Source: Bacteriovoracaceae bacterium (lineage in GTDB: Bacteria > Bdellovibrionota > Bacteriovoracia > Bacteriovoracales > Bacteriovoracaceae). From it: a stretch of 12,351 nt of DNA. The translations under genes were made by a program, and so were the position numbers. This document shows positions 1-6,201 of the stretch, one piece after another. The notes under the pieces are model-generated. The model saw nothing but the letters and a program-made list of their open reading frames with translations. It was not told where the DNA came from and ran no database searches. How positions within the stretch are numbered: the first letter of the stretch is position 1; every line of letters begins with the position of its first letter. The stretch is taken from positions 1 to 12,351 of the forward strand of contig JAKLJM010000057.1 in NCBI GenBank assembly GCA_023151145.1, read 5' to 3'.

Positions 1-151
1 TTAGAATCAAATGAAAAAAACTTATTAAAGAAATGATCAGCAAATGAACAATCCAAATCACAAATTGAAAGAGCATAAATCGTTTCACTTGAGCATTAAG
101 TGGATCATTACTTAGGTAGAATTTAAAAAGTGATTCAATTAGTCTTTTCAC
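1..151 (-). CDS. Partial membrane protein, N-terminus only (runs off left edge)
   Basis: An open frame on the minus strand starts with GTG at 151-149 and stays open to base 1, giving 50 residues with no stop. The start shares one base with the TAG stop of the upstream gene (TAGTG), so it looks translationally coupled as the last visible gene of the sppA operon. The N-terminus (MKRLIESLFKFYLSNDPLNA) is amphipathic and basic, and residues about 25-50 form a long hydrophobic stretch rich in F, I, L and V, a likely transmembrane helix. The best Shine-Dalgarno candidate (AAAGAG) is too far upstream, so coupling is the main argument for the start. I do not recognise the family, and too little is present to assign a role. 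Confidence 0.6.
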   Translation of the reverse strand, partial: MKRLIESLFKFYLSNDPLNAQVKRFMLFQFVIWIVHLLIISLISFFHLIL

Positions 152-1059
152 TAAGGATACTTGCTCTTTGGTTGTAACCAATTCATTTGCATTTCAGGAG
201 AGGGAAACATTTCGGCATATTTTTTATAGAGAAGGTTATTTTTTGAAAGCTGATCAATTTTAGAAAGGAGTGTGTAATAGGTATTCCAAATTTTCATATC
301 AGATTTTAATTGTTGATCCATGTCTTTTGTTACTTCAAATTGCTCTTGAAAACTAAATCCTTTTGTAAACAAGAGTGAATTTGCGTCTTTAAAGATCTTA
401 TCAAATACTTCTTTAGGAAATGGCTTTCCTACATAATTTGTTCCCAAGTGAAGATTTAAATCTTTATTCTCAAGCTTCGTTTTTAAATACCCTCGCTTTA
501 ATCGAAGAAAATCTTCAAATAATAAAATCGAAATTTCAATTTTCGAGAGATCTAACGTCCGGATAAAAGGTAATGATAAAAGATGAATAATTTCACCATT
601 TCTGCCATAAAAACTCATACGAAACAATTCTGTAGAATCCAAAAACAAAATTTTGAATTTTGTTTCATAGTAACCTTGTGCATTTAAAAATTGTGCATAA
701 GATTCCTCAACTCCAAACTCTGGTTTATGAAAATCCCATTTTAAAACTGGTGCATTTTTCACTAACCAATACTCAAAGAAAAAAGGCCAGAAATCTTGTG
801 AATTCGGTATACTATAACGATCTTTTTCAGCTTTTCTCGTCAACTCTAAGTTTAACTTTTTTGCATCCTCTTTTCTTTTTAACTCACCCTCTAATCCATC
901 TTTTTTAATAAGATCACGAATGGAAGTAAAATCAATGGACTCCTCTGGTGTTTTGGCGTCCAAGATAATATCTGGCACCGCAGCCGCGGCTTTTGGATTT
1001 TCAACTTCGTTGGCATGAAGATTTAAAGCAATGAGAGTTAATAAAAAGAAATACTTCAT
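151..1059 (-). CDS. Exported protein of unknown function, 302 aa
   Basis: The N-terminus (MKYFFLLTLIALNLHANEVE) is a typical short Sec signal peptide with a cleavage site after AxA-like LHA, so the protein should be periplasmic or exported. The mature part starts with a low-complexity KAAAAVP stretch and a charged, helix-prone region (about residues 45-80), followed by a mixed hydrophobic/aromatic region. There are no HExxH, lipobox or transmembrane segments. I chose the ATG at 1059 rather than the in-frame GTG at 1062, because GGAGG lies six bases before the ATG. The ATG overlaps the upstream TGA stop by one base (TGATG), which implies coupling with the SH3-like gene. The downstream membrane protein starts inside its own stop codon, so the two may act together. 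The family is not recognised. Confidence 0.8.
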   Translation of the reverse strand: MKYFFLLTLIALNLHANEVENPKAAAAVPDIILDAKTPEESIDFTSIRDLIKKDGLEGELKRKEDAKKLNLELTRKAEKDRYSIPNSQDFWPFFFEYWLVKNAPVLKWDFHKPEFGVEESYAQFLNAQGYYETKFKILFLDSTELFRMSFYGRNGEIIHLLSLPFIRTLDLSKIEISILLFEDFLRLKRGYLKTKLENKDLNLHLGTNYVGKPFPKEVFDKIFKDANSLLFTKGFSFQEQFEVTKDMDQQLKSDMKIWNTYYTLLSKIDQLSKNNLLYKKYAEMFPSPEMQMNWLQPKSKYP

Positions 1060-1502
1060 CACTCCCCTCCAGCCCTAGACTTTCCAGTCATATATTGATC
1101 ATTTAAACGACCCAGATAATAAAGATCTGTTAAACTTAACTTCATTTCATCAAAAAATTTTGGAAACCTGTCTTGAAAACATTCTTGTTTTTTGTCACTC
1201 AACAAACCCGCCAAAATATAACCCTCATACGGGCCGACATTGACCGCCAACCACTCTCCGTTACCAAAGATCACTTGCTCTTTTTTATCAGCACCCATGA
1301 TTTTTTGAACTTTTACAGGGTGATTACAACTAATCGTCGTTAATGTTTGTGAATAGCGAGAAGTATTCTGATGAACATTTCCCATCATTTCATTAAAATA
1401 CATTACTTTTAAGGGCGTTCTTTTTTCCTCGGCAACGACCGTCGAAACAGAGGTTAAAGTAAGAGTAACTAAAAAGAGTTTTAAGTAAATTTTGAAATTC
1501 AT
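1059..1502 (-). CDS. Secreted SH3-like domain protein
   Basis: A signal peptide (MNFKIYLKLFLVTLTLTSVS, cleavage near VVA-EE) leads into a bacterial SH3-like fold of about 75 residues. The domain shows the usual order: a turn with polar residues (NTSRYSQTL), a V-K-V-Q strand, then GEWLAVNV and EGYILAGLL, which match the W-xx-V and GYI-xxxxL positions of such domains. The C-terminal part (CFQDRFPKFFDEMKLSLTDL and following) is helical. SH3-like domains of this kind often bind peptidoglycan or periplasmic partners; the ligand here is unknown. The start is set at the ATG at 1502, which has GGAAAG seven bases upstream. An earlier in-frame ATG at 1517 lies inside lapB and has no ribosome-binding site. 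The mature protein has two cysteines (SCNH and QECF) that could form a disulfide in the periplasm. Confidence 0.78.
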   Translation of the reverse strand: MNFKIYLKLFLVTLTLTSVSTVVAEEKRTPLKVMYFNEMMGNVHQNTSRYSQTLTTISCNHPVKVQKIMGADKKEQVIFGNGEWLAVNVGPYEGYILAGLLSDKKQECFQDRFPKFFDEMKLSLTDLYYLGRLNDQYMTGKSRAGGE

Positions 1503-1504
1503 TT

Positions 1505-2572
1505 TTAAACTTTCCATCTAAATTGAATTGTTTCCCACTCATGACATTGCGGACATCTCCAGAAAATATTGTCTGAATTATAGCCACACTGTTTACAATA
1601 ATGTTTTGTTAATGACTGATTTAAATTTTCTAATAATTTTTTTGTCTGGACGACAACTTCATCTTTTTTATCTAGTTCAATTAATAATTTAAGATACTCG
1701 GTCTTCATCATGTCAGAAGAATTTTTATTCAACTCCATCCATCCATTTAATAAGTCAAAAGCTCTATCCATTTTTCCAATATCTTTAAACAATCGAACCT
1801 TAGATAAAACAACTGATGGAATATTTAATAGATCAATATCATCTAACTCTAAGAAATAATCTTTGATGACGTTCAGTCGTTCTTTGTAATTTTTTAATTG
1901 TTCGTCGTTGGCCCTAAATTTTTCATTGAGTGATTCAAACACAAAAGAAGCAAACATTGGATGCTCTTTTAAAAGTTCTAAAAGCATATATTTAGAACTA
2001 TCCATATCTCCGCTTAACAGAAAAAGTTTAAGCTTTAAAATTTTAGCTGAAACCGATGGGGCAAAACGAAAAGCATCATCAAGATCTTCTTCACATTTTC
2101 GAAAATCACCTTTTTCAAAATGTAATTTAGCTTTTTGCACTAAAATATGTGAAATCGTTTCACCTTGATTATTATGGCCAACTTTTGAAAGCATAATTCG
2201 GTAACTATAAGCTTGATCCCAGTCTTCAGTATCTTCATAAATTCTACATAAAGAGTGAATCACTTCGTATTGGTCGCGATTTATTTTAAGGACATCTTTA
2301 TAGGTTTCTATGGCTTTATCTATAAAGCCCCCTTTATCAAAATCGAGGGCCAATTCTTTTAAGGCCCTTAAACGATGAGATTCAGAAATATTTTCTCTGG
2401 CGATCAATGAACGATGGATACTGATTGCTTTTTCAATTTCACCATTACTTCTAAAAAGACCACCAAGCGCAAAATAAGTTTCAATAGTTTCTCGGTTAAT
2501 ATCAACGGCATTTAAAAATTCTTTAATGGCGAGATCTTTATTCCCAGAAATTAGATACTGAGTAGCATTCAA
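1505..2572 (-). CDS. lapB: LapB (YciM) family protein: TPR body and C-terminal rubredoxin-like zinc ribbon
   Basis: LapB is an inner-membrane TPR protein that, in E. coli, controls LPS synthesis by directing LpxC to FtsH and helps LPS assembly. Identification rests on the family layout: successive TPR-type helix pairs over residues 1 to about 310, including LGGLFRSNGEIEKAISIHRS, which closely matches the E. coli segment, then a metal-binding module at 326-343 (CKQCG then CPQCHEWETI), with Cys326, Cys329, Cys340 and Cys343 as ligands. The frame as read has only a TTG start at 2572 with no Shine-Dalgarno, and lacks the N-terminal membrane anchor the family needs. That anchor is encoded just upstream in another frame (2569-2691). 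Restoring one A to the A5 run at 2596-2600 joins them into a 395-residue protein, close to the 389 residues of E. coli LapB. The product is thus either split in this assembly or genuinely frameshifted. Confidence 0.9.
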   Translation of the reverse strand: MNATQYLISGNKDLAIKEFLNAVDINRETIETYFALGGLFRSNGEIEKAISIHRSLIARENISESHRLRALKELALDFDKGGFIDKAIETYKDVLKINRDQYEVIHSLCRIYEDTEDWDQAYSYRIMLSKVGHNNQGETISHILVQKAKLHFEKGDFRKCEEDLDDAFRFAPSVSAKILKLKLFLLSGDMDSSKYMLLELLKEHPMFASFVFESLNEKFRANDEQLKNYKERLNVIKDYFLELDDIDLLNIPSVVLSKVRLFKDIGKMDRAFDLLNGWMELNKNSSDMMKTEYLKLLIELDKKDEVVVQTKKLLENLNQSLTKHYCKQCGYNSDNIFWRCPQCHEWETIQFRWKV

Positions 2573-2691
2573 AAATATTTTAGATTGCGCTTCACTTTTT
2601 CAATAATGTAATGATAAATAAAAATCAACGTAGCCACTACGGCCACTATGGCAAGAACGTGCTCAGAAATCCAAGGTAATAATACTTCCAT
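2569..2691 (-). CDS. lapB: N-terminal membrane anchor of LapB, frameshifted from the main body
   Basis: This 40-codon frame starts with ATG at 2691, one base into the TAA stop of sppA (TAATG). The first 32 residues (MEVLLPWISEHVLAIVAVVA, then a TLIFIYHYII stretch and EK) form one transmembrane helix followed by a basic end, as at the start of LapB. It stops at TGA 2571-2569, exactly where the TTG start of the body frame lies. Between 2599 and 2572 the body frame encodes KSEAQSKIF, which continues sensibly into LNATQYL and resembles the linker in LapB, whereas the anchor frame there reads VKRNLKYF. The frame change therefore probably sits at the A5 run at 2596-2600. This is best viewed as part of lapB, not as a separate gene. 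Translational coupling to sppA argues it is the real start. Confidence 0.7.
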   Translation of the reverse strand: MEVLLPWISEHVLAIVAVVATLIFIYHYIIEKVKRNLKYF

Positions 2692-3602
2692 TATTTAAAC
2701 ATCAAGGTTGGAGTGTTATGCATTTTTGATAACGAGTTCAAGTCTAAATTAGAGATACTCTCTTCCACATTTTCTAATAATTCAAAGAAGCTAGAATTTT
2801 TCTTTTTCTTTAAATAAATAAATCCCGGCTCTCCAGGTAATTTATGGCGTTTATGAACTTCTCTTCCAAGAGCCCAAATACTTCCTAATTTGTCTACTAG
2901 ACCATGCTTAAGTGCATCTTCACCTGAAAAAATCTGTCCTTGTGCTAATTCATTAATATCACCAACAATTCTTTTTTCTCGAACTTTCATGATGTCATCG
3001 ATGAATTGTTTATGAACACCAGCAATCATTCCATCTAACATGAATTTTTCTTCTTCAGTTAATGAACGATCTGGGTTTCCAGCATCTTTATAACGACCGG
3101 CTTTAATTGTTTGTGGAGATACCTTTGCAAACTCATATAGTTTAGATAAATCCATAAATTGCATAATAACACCAATCGAACCCGTGATTGTACCGGGGCT
3201 GGCCCATATTTCTCTAGTAGCTGCACCTAGATAGTAGCCCCCACTTGCGGCAATGGAACCAAATGAAGCATAGATAGGTTTCTTTCCATCTATTCTTCTA
3301 ATTTCTTCATAAACTTCTTGAGTAGGACCAACGGCTCCACCAGGAGAATTAATTCTCAGAATAATAGCTTTGATGCTGGAGTCTTCTTCTGCTTTTTGCA
3401 AAAGTTCAACAGTATTTTTTGAATCCATGATGACGCCTTCAACCTCTATCACGGCAACGCTACCTTTACCTTTAACGTCTAGGTCAGCACTATCTTTAAA
3501 CGCCGACATCGTAAAAAAAGCAAAGATCATTAAGATCACGAAAAAAATGAATACCAGGGCAAATATTCCAAACAAAGCCTTAGAATTTTTAGAAGATGTC
3601 AC
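2691..3602 (-). CDS. sppA: Signal peptide peptidase SppA, short (36K-type) form
   Basis: SppA is a membrane-anchored serine/lysine protease of the ClpP-like fold (peptidase family S49) that cuts leftover signal peptides and other membrane peptides. At 303 residues this is the single-domain form. A membrane helix covers about residues 10-32. The conserved core follows in order: RINSPGGAVGPTQEVYEEIR (oxyanion region), then SIAASGGYY with the likely nucleophile Ser120, and IKAGRYKDAGNP with the likely general base Lys172. The Ser-Lys spacing of 52 equals that of B. subtilis SppA (Ser147/Lys199). The start is GTG at 3602, five bases after GGAG; the ATG two bases earlier is in another frame and followed at once by TGA. 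It is the first gene of the minus-strand operon, and its stop overlaps the lapB start. Confidence 0.95.
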   Translation of the reverse strand: MTSSKNSKALFGIFALVFIFFVILMIFAFFTMSAFKDSADLDVKGKGSVAVIEVEGVIMDSKNTVELLQKAEEDSSIKAIILRINSPGGAVGPTQEVYEEIRRIDGKKPIYASFGSIAASGGYYLGAATREIWASPGTITGSIGVIMQFMDLSKLYEFAKVSPQTIKAGRYKDAGNPDRSLTEEEKFMLDGMIAGVHKQFIDDIMKVREKRIVGDINELAQGQIFSGEDALKHGLVDKLGSIWALGREVHKRHKLPGEPGFIYLKKKKNSSFFELLENVEESISNLDLNSLSKMHNTPTLMFK

Positions 3603-3755
3603 ATAAACTCCATTTTAAGTTCTATATCCCCCTATCTTCTCAAAACTACTGGGCTACGTAAATAAGGCCCTCGTTTCCCGTTTTTTTTACTCAAGTATTT
3701 TCTTTGTTTAACCGAAATGAAAAATAAACCGATAAACGGTTATGGGAGAGAATAT

Positions 3756-4073
3756 ATGAAAATACCTAAGAAATTGATCTTTGCTCTATTTTCTACATCT
3801 CTCGTTACACTTGCCTGGGCAGCAGATGAGTACAAAGCACCAGAACTTGTAATGAAGGATGTCAAACCTGTGGCAACATCAAAGACGATTGCTCTTGATA
3901 ATAAGTTCAAAGTTGAAGGTGCTGTTGAAGAAGGAAGAAAGCTTGCTTCTGAAGAAGAAGTGCGTGAGCCATCTTCAATTAAGAAGCCAGTTGAAGACGA
4001 AGAAAAAGTTGAAGGCAAAGACGACATGCCAAAATTTTGGAATCATAAAATCAATCGCGACAACGAACATTAA
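3756..4073 (+). CDS. Small charged exported protein, 105 aa
   Basis: A clear signal peptide (MKIPKKLIFALFSTSLVTLA, cleavage after AWA) precedes a mature region of about 80 residues that is rich in Lys and Glu and has no hydrophobic core, so it is probably largely disordered in the periplasm. The C-terminus contains an acidic EDEEK stretch and ends KFWNHKINRDNEH. I placed the start at the ATG at 3756, preceded by GGGAGAG at optimal distance. An upstream in-frame ATG at 3717 would add 13 residues before the signal peptide and has no ribosome-binding site. The gene is transcribed away from sppA and converges on rlmN with only 14 bases between the stops. The family is not recognised and no catalytic motif is visible. 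Confidence 0.75.
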   Translation: MKIPKKLIFALFSTSLVTLAWAADEYKAPELVMKDVKPVATSKTIALDNKFKVEGAVEEGRKLASEEEVREPSSIKKPVEDEEKVEGKDDMPKFWNHKINRDNEH

Positions 4074-4083
4074 TCTCGAAGAA

Positions 4084-4108
4084 AAACTTACTCCCAAAGG
4101 TTAAGTTT
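4084..4108 (-). terminator. Possible intrinsic terminator of rlmN
   Basis: A 7-bp inverted repeat, AAACTTA (4084-4090) and TAAGTTT (4102-4108), spans the end of rlmN including its stop codon. Read on the minus strand it is followed by TTCTT after a run of T (TAAGTTTTTCTT). The stem is AU-rich and weak and the loop is 11 bases, so termination would be modest. It lies at the junction of two convergent genes, where a terminator is expected. Confidence 0.35.
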
Positions 4109-5155
4109 CTCGTACTCGCTTTTTAACTGTCCACAAGCGGCCAGGATATCCTGGCCCTTGGTCGTTCTTGTTGTACAAACAAATCCACGTTTTAATAGTT
4201 CTTCTTGAAACCAAATGATTTTAGCATTTGAAGGACGTTTGAATTTAGAATCTGGGTATTCATTGAATGGAATTAAATTTACCTTTGATTTTTCTTTATC
4301 TAAAAGCTCAGCCAGAGCTTCAATGTCTTCCGGTCTATCATTAAGACTATCAATCAATAGATACTCATAAGTAATACGACGATAAGCTTTTAACGGTACA
4401 CTTCTAATCGCTTTAAACAATCGTTCTAGGTCATGAGCTTTGTTTATAGGCATAAGTTCCGAGCGAATATTGTTATGAGCTGCGTGTAATGAAATAGCGA
4501 TATTAATCGGTGGAAAATCCCAGAGTTTTTCAATTTGTGGAGCAAGACCAGATGTAGAAAGAGTAATTTTTCGTTGTCCTAATCCAAATCCTTTATCTTC
4601 CATAAAAATAATCGTGGCTTTTTTCACATTATCAAAATTATGAAGTGGCTCACCTTGGCCCATATAAACTATATTTGAAAGCCTTTCACTCTCACCTACA
4701 TTTTGTTTTAACCAAAGAGTTACCGCTAAAAATTGCCCAACGATTTCTCCTGGCGATAAATGGCGTTTTAATCCCATTGTCCCTGTATGACAAAAAGTAC
4801 ATCCAATGGCACAACCCACTTGAGAAGAAATACATAATGTCAGACGGTCTTTTGCAGGAATGGCCACACATTCTACAGTTTGTTGATCGATCATCTTCAC
4901 GAGAAATTTTCTGGTTCCATCTTTTGAGAGACCGTTCCAAACAATTGTCGGAACAGAGAGGTCGAAATTGATAATCAAATCTTCTTTTATTTTTTTACTT
5001 ACGTTGGTCCACAATTGAGGATCAATTACGCCTTGTTTATAAATCCACTGAAAAATTTGATCAGCTGCAAATTTCGCATGACCTTTTGAAACTAAATAGT
5101 CTCTTAGATCGTTAAGCGTTAGTGAATAGATTGACGGTTGTTCTGGCATTTTCAC
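4088..5155 (-). CDS. rlmN: RlmN, dual-specificity 23S rRNA A2503 / tRNA A37 C2-methyltransferase
   Basis: RlmN is a radical SAM enzyme that methylates C2 of adenine 2503 in 23S rRNA, and of adenine 37 in some tRNAs, which tunes translational accuracy. The 355-residue length is normal. The N-terminal accessory domain (about 1-95) is followed by ECVAIPAKDRLTLCISSQVG and the cluster motif CxxxCxxC as Cys115, Cys119, Cys122 (CAIGCTFC). GQGEPLHN is the GEP-type SAM-binding motif. Near the C-terminus GQDILAACGQL holds Cys341, the conserved methyl-carrying cysteine partner. Start GTG at 5155 has AGAGG six bases upstream; the ATG two codons later is too far from it. The gene stands alone, divergent from the exported EEP-fold gene and convergent with the small exported protein. 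Confidence 0.96.
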   Translation of the reverse strand: MKMPEQPSIYSLTLNDLRDYLVSKGHAKFAADQIFQWIYKQGVIDPQLWTNVSKKIKEDLIINFDLSVPTIVWNGLSKDGTRKFLVKMIDQQTVECVAIPAKDRLTLCISSQVGCAIGCTFCHTGTMGLKRHLSPGEIVGQFLAVTLWLKQNVGESERLSNIVYMGQGEPLHNFDNVKKATIIFMEDKGFGLGQRKITLSTSGLAPQIEKLWDFPPINIAISLHAAHNNIRSELMPINKAHDLERLFKAIRSVPLKAYRRITYEYLLIDSLNDRPEDIEALAELLDKEKSKVNLIPFNEYPDSKFKRPSNAKIIWFQEELLKRGFVCTTRTTKGQDILAACGQLKSEYEKLNLWE

Positions 5156-5181
5156 GGTAAACCTCTAAATTTAAGCCCCTT

Positions 5182-5208
5182 TTTATAGGTATTTATAAGA
5201 GATTTCAA
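5182..5208 (-). promoter_or_regulatory. Candidate rlmN promoter
   Basis: On the minus strand TTGAAA (5208-5203) and TATAAA (5187-5182) are separated by 15 bases, shorter than the ideal 17, about 30 bases upstream of the GTG start of rlmN. A 7-bp inverted repeat, TATAGGT (5184-5190) and ACCTATA (5212-5218), brackets these elements and overlaps the -10 box. No other better pair is visible nearer the gene. Confidence 0.35.
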
Positions 5209-5239
5209 GTCACCTATAGTTTTTTCACACCTCAAAGGG

Positions 5240-5268
5240 TTTACAAGTCCTTAAAAGGATTTGAAAAT
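5240..5268 (+). promoter_or_regulatory. Candidate promoter with palindromic spacer for the EEP-fold gene
   Basis: TTTACA (5240-5245, one mismatch to TTGACA) is followed after 17 bases by GAAAAT (5263-5268, four of six matches to TATAAT). The spacer holds a perfect 12-bp palindrome, TCCTTAAAAGGA (5248-5259), placed where a repressor or a MerR-like activator would bind. The leader to the ATG at 5286 would be only about 10 bases, which makes the assignment uncertain. Confidence 0.35.
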
Positions 5269-5285
5269 ACTTAGATGGAGTTTAT

Positions 5286-6131
5286 ATGATGAAACAATTT
5301 ATCCAAATGATTTGGCAAAAATCCCTCTTTTCCCTAATGCTTTTGGCGCTTATGACCTTAGACGGTCATTCTGCTTATCAGATTCCAGACAAAACTGAAG
5401 TTCTAGTAAAATTTGGAAAAAGTTTTAAAAATGAATTGGATCCAGAAAATATTTCTGTTTTAAATTGGAATATCTATAAAGGTGACAAACTCACATTTAA
5501 GCCTTGGTTTTTAACATTAGCTGCTGGCAAAGACATTCTGATCATCCAAGAGATGTATTTAACCACAGCCATTAAAACGATCAGCGCAACTACAAACAAG
5601 TTACATTTTATGGCCACATCTTTTATTGATGGTGATGGGATTAGAACCGGAGTCATGACTTCAGCTAAAGTTCCGGCCAAAAGAATTGAATTTCAAGTTT
5701 CAGAAAAAACTGAACCAGTTGTTAATACTCCAAAGGTTGGTTTAGTGACTGAATACCCTATTAAAGGAACTGATAAAACTCTATTAGTAGTTAATATTCA
5801 CGCTATTAATTTTGTTGAAAATAAATGGTTCTACAAACAAATCGATCAATTATTCGCGAAAATTGACGAACACGCAGGGCCGGTCATTTTTTCTGGTGAT
5901 TTTAATACTTGGAATAAAAATCGTTACTACATGCTTGATCAATATTGTCGATTAAGAGGTTTTTTACAAGCGACATTTCTTCCTGATACTCGCATGACGT
6001 TTAATGGCAATCCCTTAGATCATGTGATTTATTCACCTGACTTAGAAGTTCAAGAATCAAAAGTTCACGGCAACGTTGATGGCTCAGACCATAAACCCAT
6101 GACAGTGAAATTTCGCTATATCGGTAACTAG
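5286..6131 (+). CDS. Exported endonuclease/exonuclease/phosphatase-family (EEP) protein
   Basis: This protein has the fold shared by DNase I, exonuclease III and sphingomyelinase-type phosphodiesterases. All key motifs are present in order: LNWNIYKG with Asn52, IIQE with metal-binding Glu89, NIHAINF with His172, SGDFNTWN with Asp205 and Asn207, PLDHVIYS with Asp245, and GSDHKPM with Asp268 and catalytic His269. Thus it looks catalytically intact. An N-terminal signal peptide ending near GHSA-Y indicates export, so it acts in the periplasm or outside the cell on nucleic acid, a phospholipid head group or another phosphodiester; the sequence does not say which. GGAG sits five bases before the ATG at 5286, in the same TGGAGTTTAT context as at sppA. 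The LysM lipoprotein gene follows after 70 bases and may be co-transcribed. A predatory or scavenging lifestyle would suit a secreted nuclease, but that is inference. Confidence 0.88.
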   Translation: MMKQFIQMIWQKSLFSLMLLALMTLDGHSAYQIPDKTEVLVKFGKSFKNELDPENISVLNWNIYKGDKLTFKPWFLTLAAGKDILIIQEMYLTTAIKTISATTNKLHFMATSFIDGDGIRTGVMTSAKVPAKRIEFQVSEKTEPVVNTPKVGLVTEYPIKGTDKTLLVVNIHAINFVENKWFYKQIDQLFAKIDEHAGPVIFSGDFNTWNKNRYYMLDQYCRLRGFLQATFLPDTRMTFNGNPLDHVIYSPDLEVQESKVHGNVDGSDHKPMTVKFRYIGN

Positions 6132-6156
6132 GTCAAATTTGCCGACCCTTAAGAGT

Positions 6157-6200
6157 TGAGACTCCAGCCTTTACAATAATAAGGTAAACAAGGAGTCTCA
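6157..6200 (+). promoter_or_regulatory. Hairpin covering the Shine-Dalgarno of the LysM lipoprotein gene
   Basis: A perfect 9-bp inverted repeat, TGAGACTCC (6157-6165) and GGAGTCTCA (6192-6200), encloses a second 5-bp stem, TTTAC (6170-6174) and GTAAA (6184-6188), with a 9-base loop. The 3' arm contains GGAG, the only Shine-Dalgarno for the TTG start at 6202, so the folded RNA would hide it. No U-tract follows, so it is not an intrinsic terminator. It could act as an RNA thermosensor, protein-binding site or translational brake. TACAAT at 6172-6177 might be a -10 box for a transcript lacking the 5' arm. Confidence 0.55.
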
Positions 6201-6201
6201 C

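Noticed and set aside
1503..1517. Upstream ATG for the SH3-like protein
   Set aside because: It lies in the end of lapB without a Shine-Dalgarno, and its five added residues (MESLK) only lengthen the signal peptide; GGAAAG is correctly spaced for the ATG at 1502.
3653..3696. GGGC...GCCC repeat followed by a T8 run upstream of the small exported gene, as a terminator
   Set aside because: Only four base pairs, the T run is not adjacent to the stem, and no plus-strand gene lies upstream to terminate.
3717..3755. An extra 13 codons upstream of the small exported protein
   Set aside because: The ATG at 3717 has no ribosome-binding site and would put a polar stretch before the signal peptide; the ATG at 3756 has GGGAGAG at good spacing.
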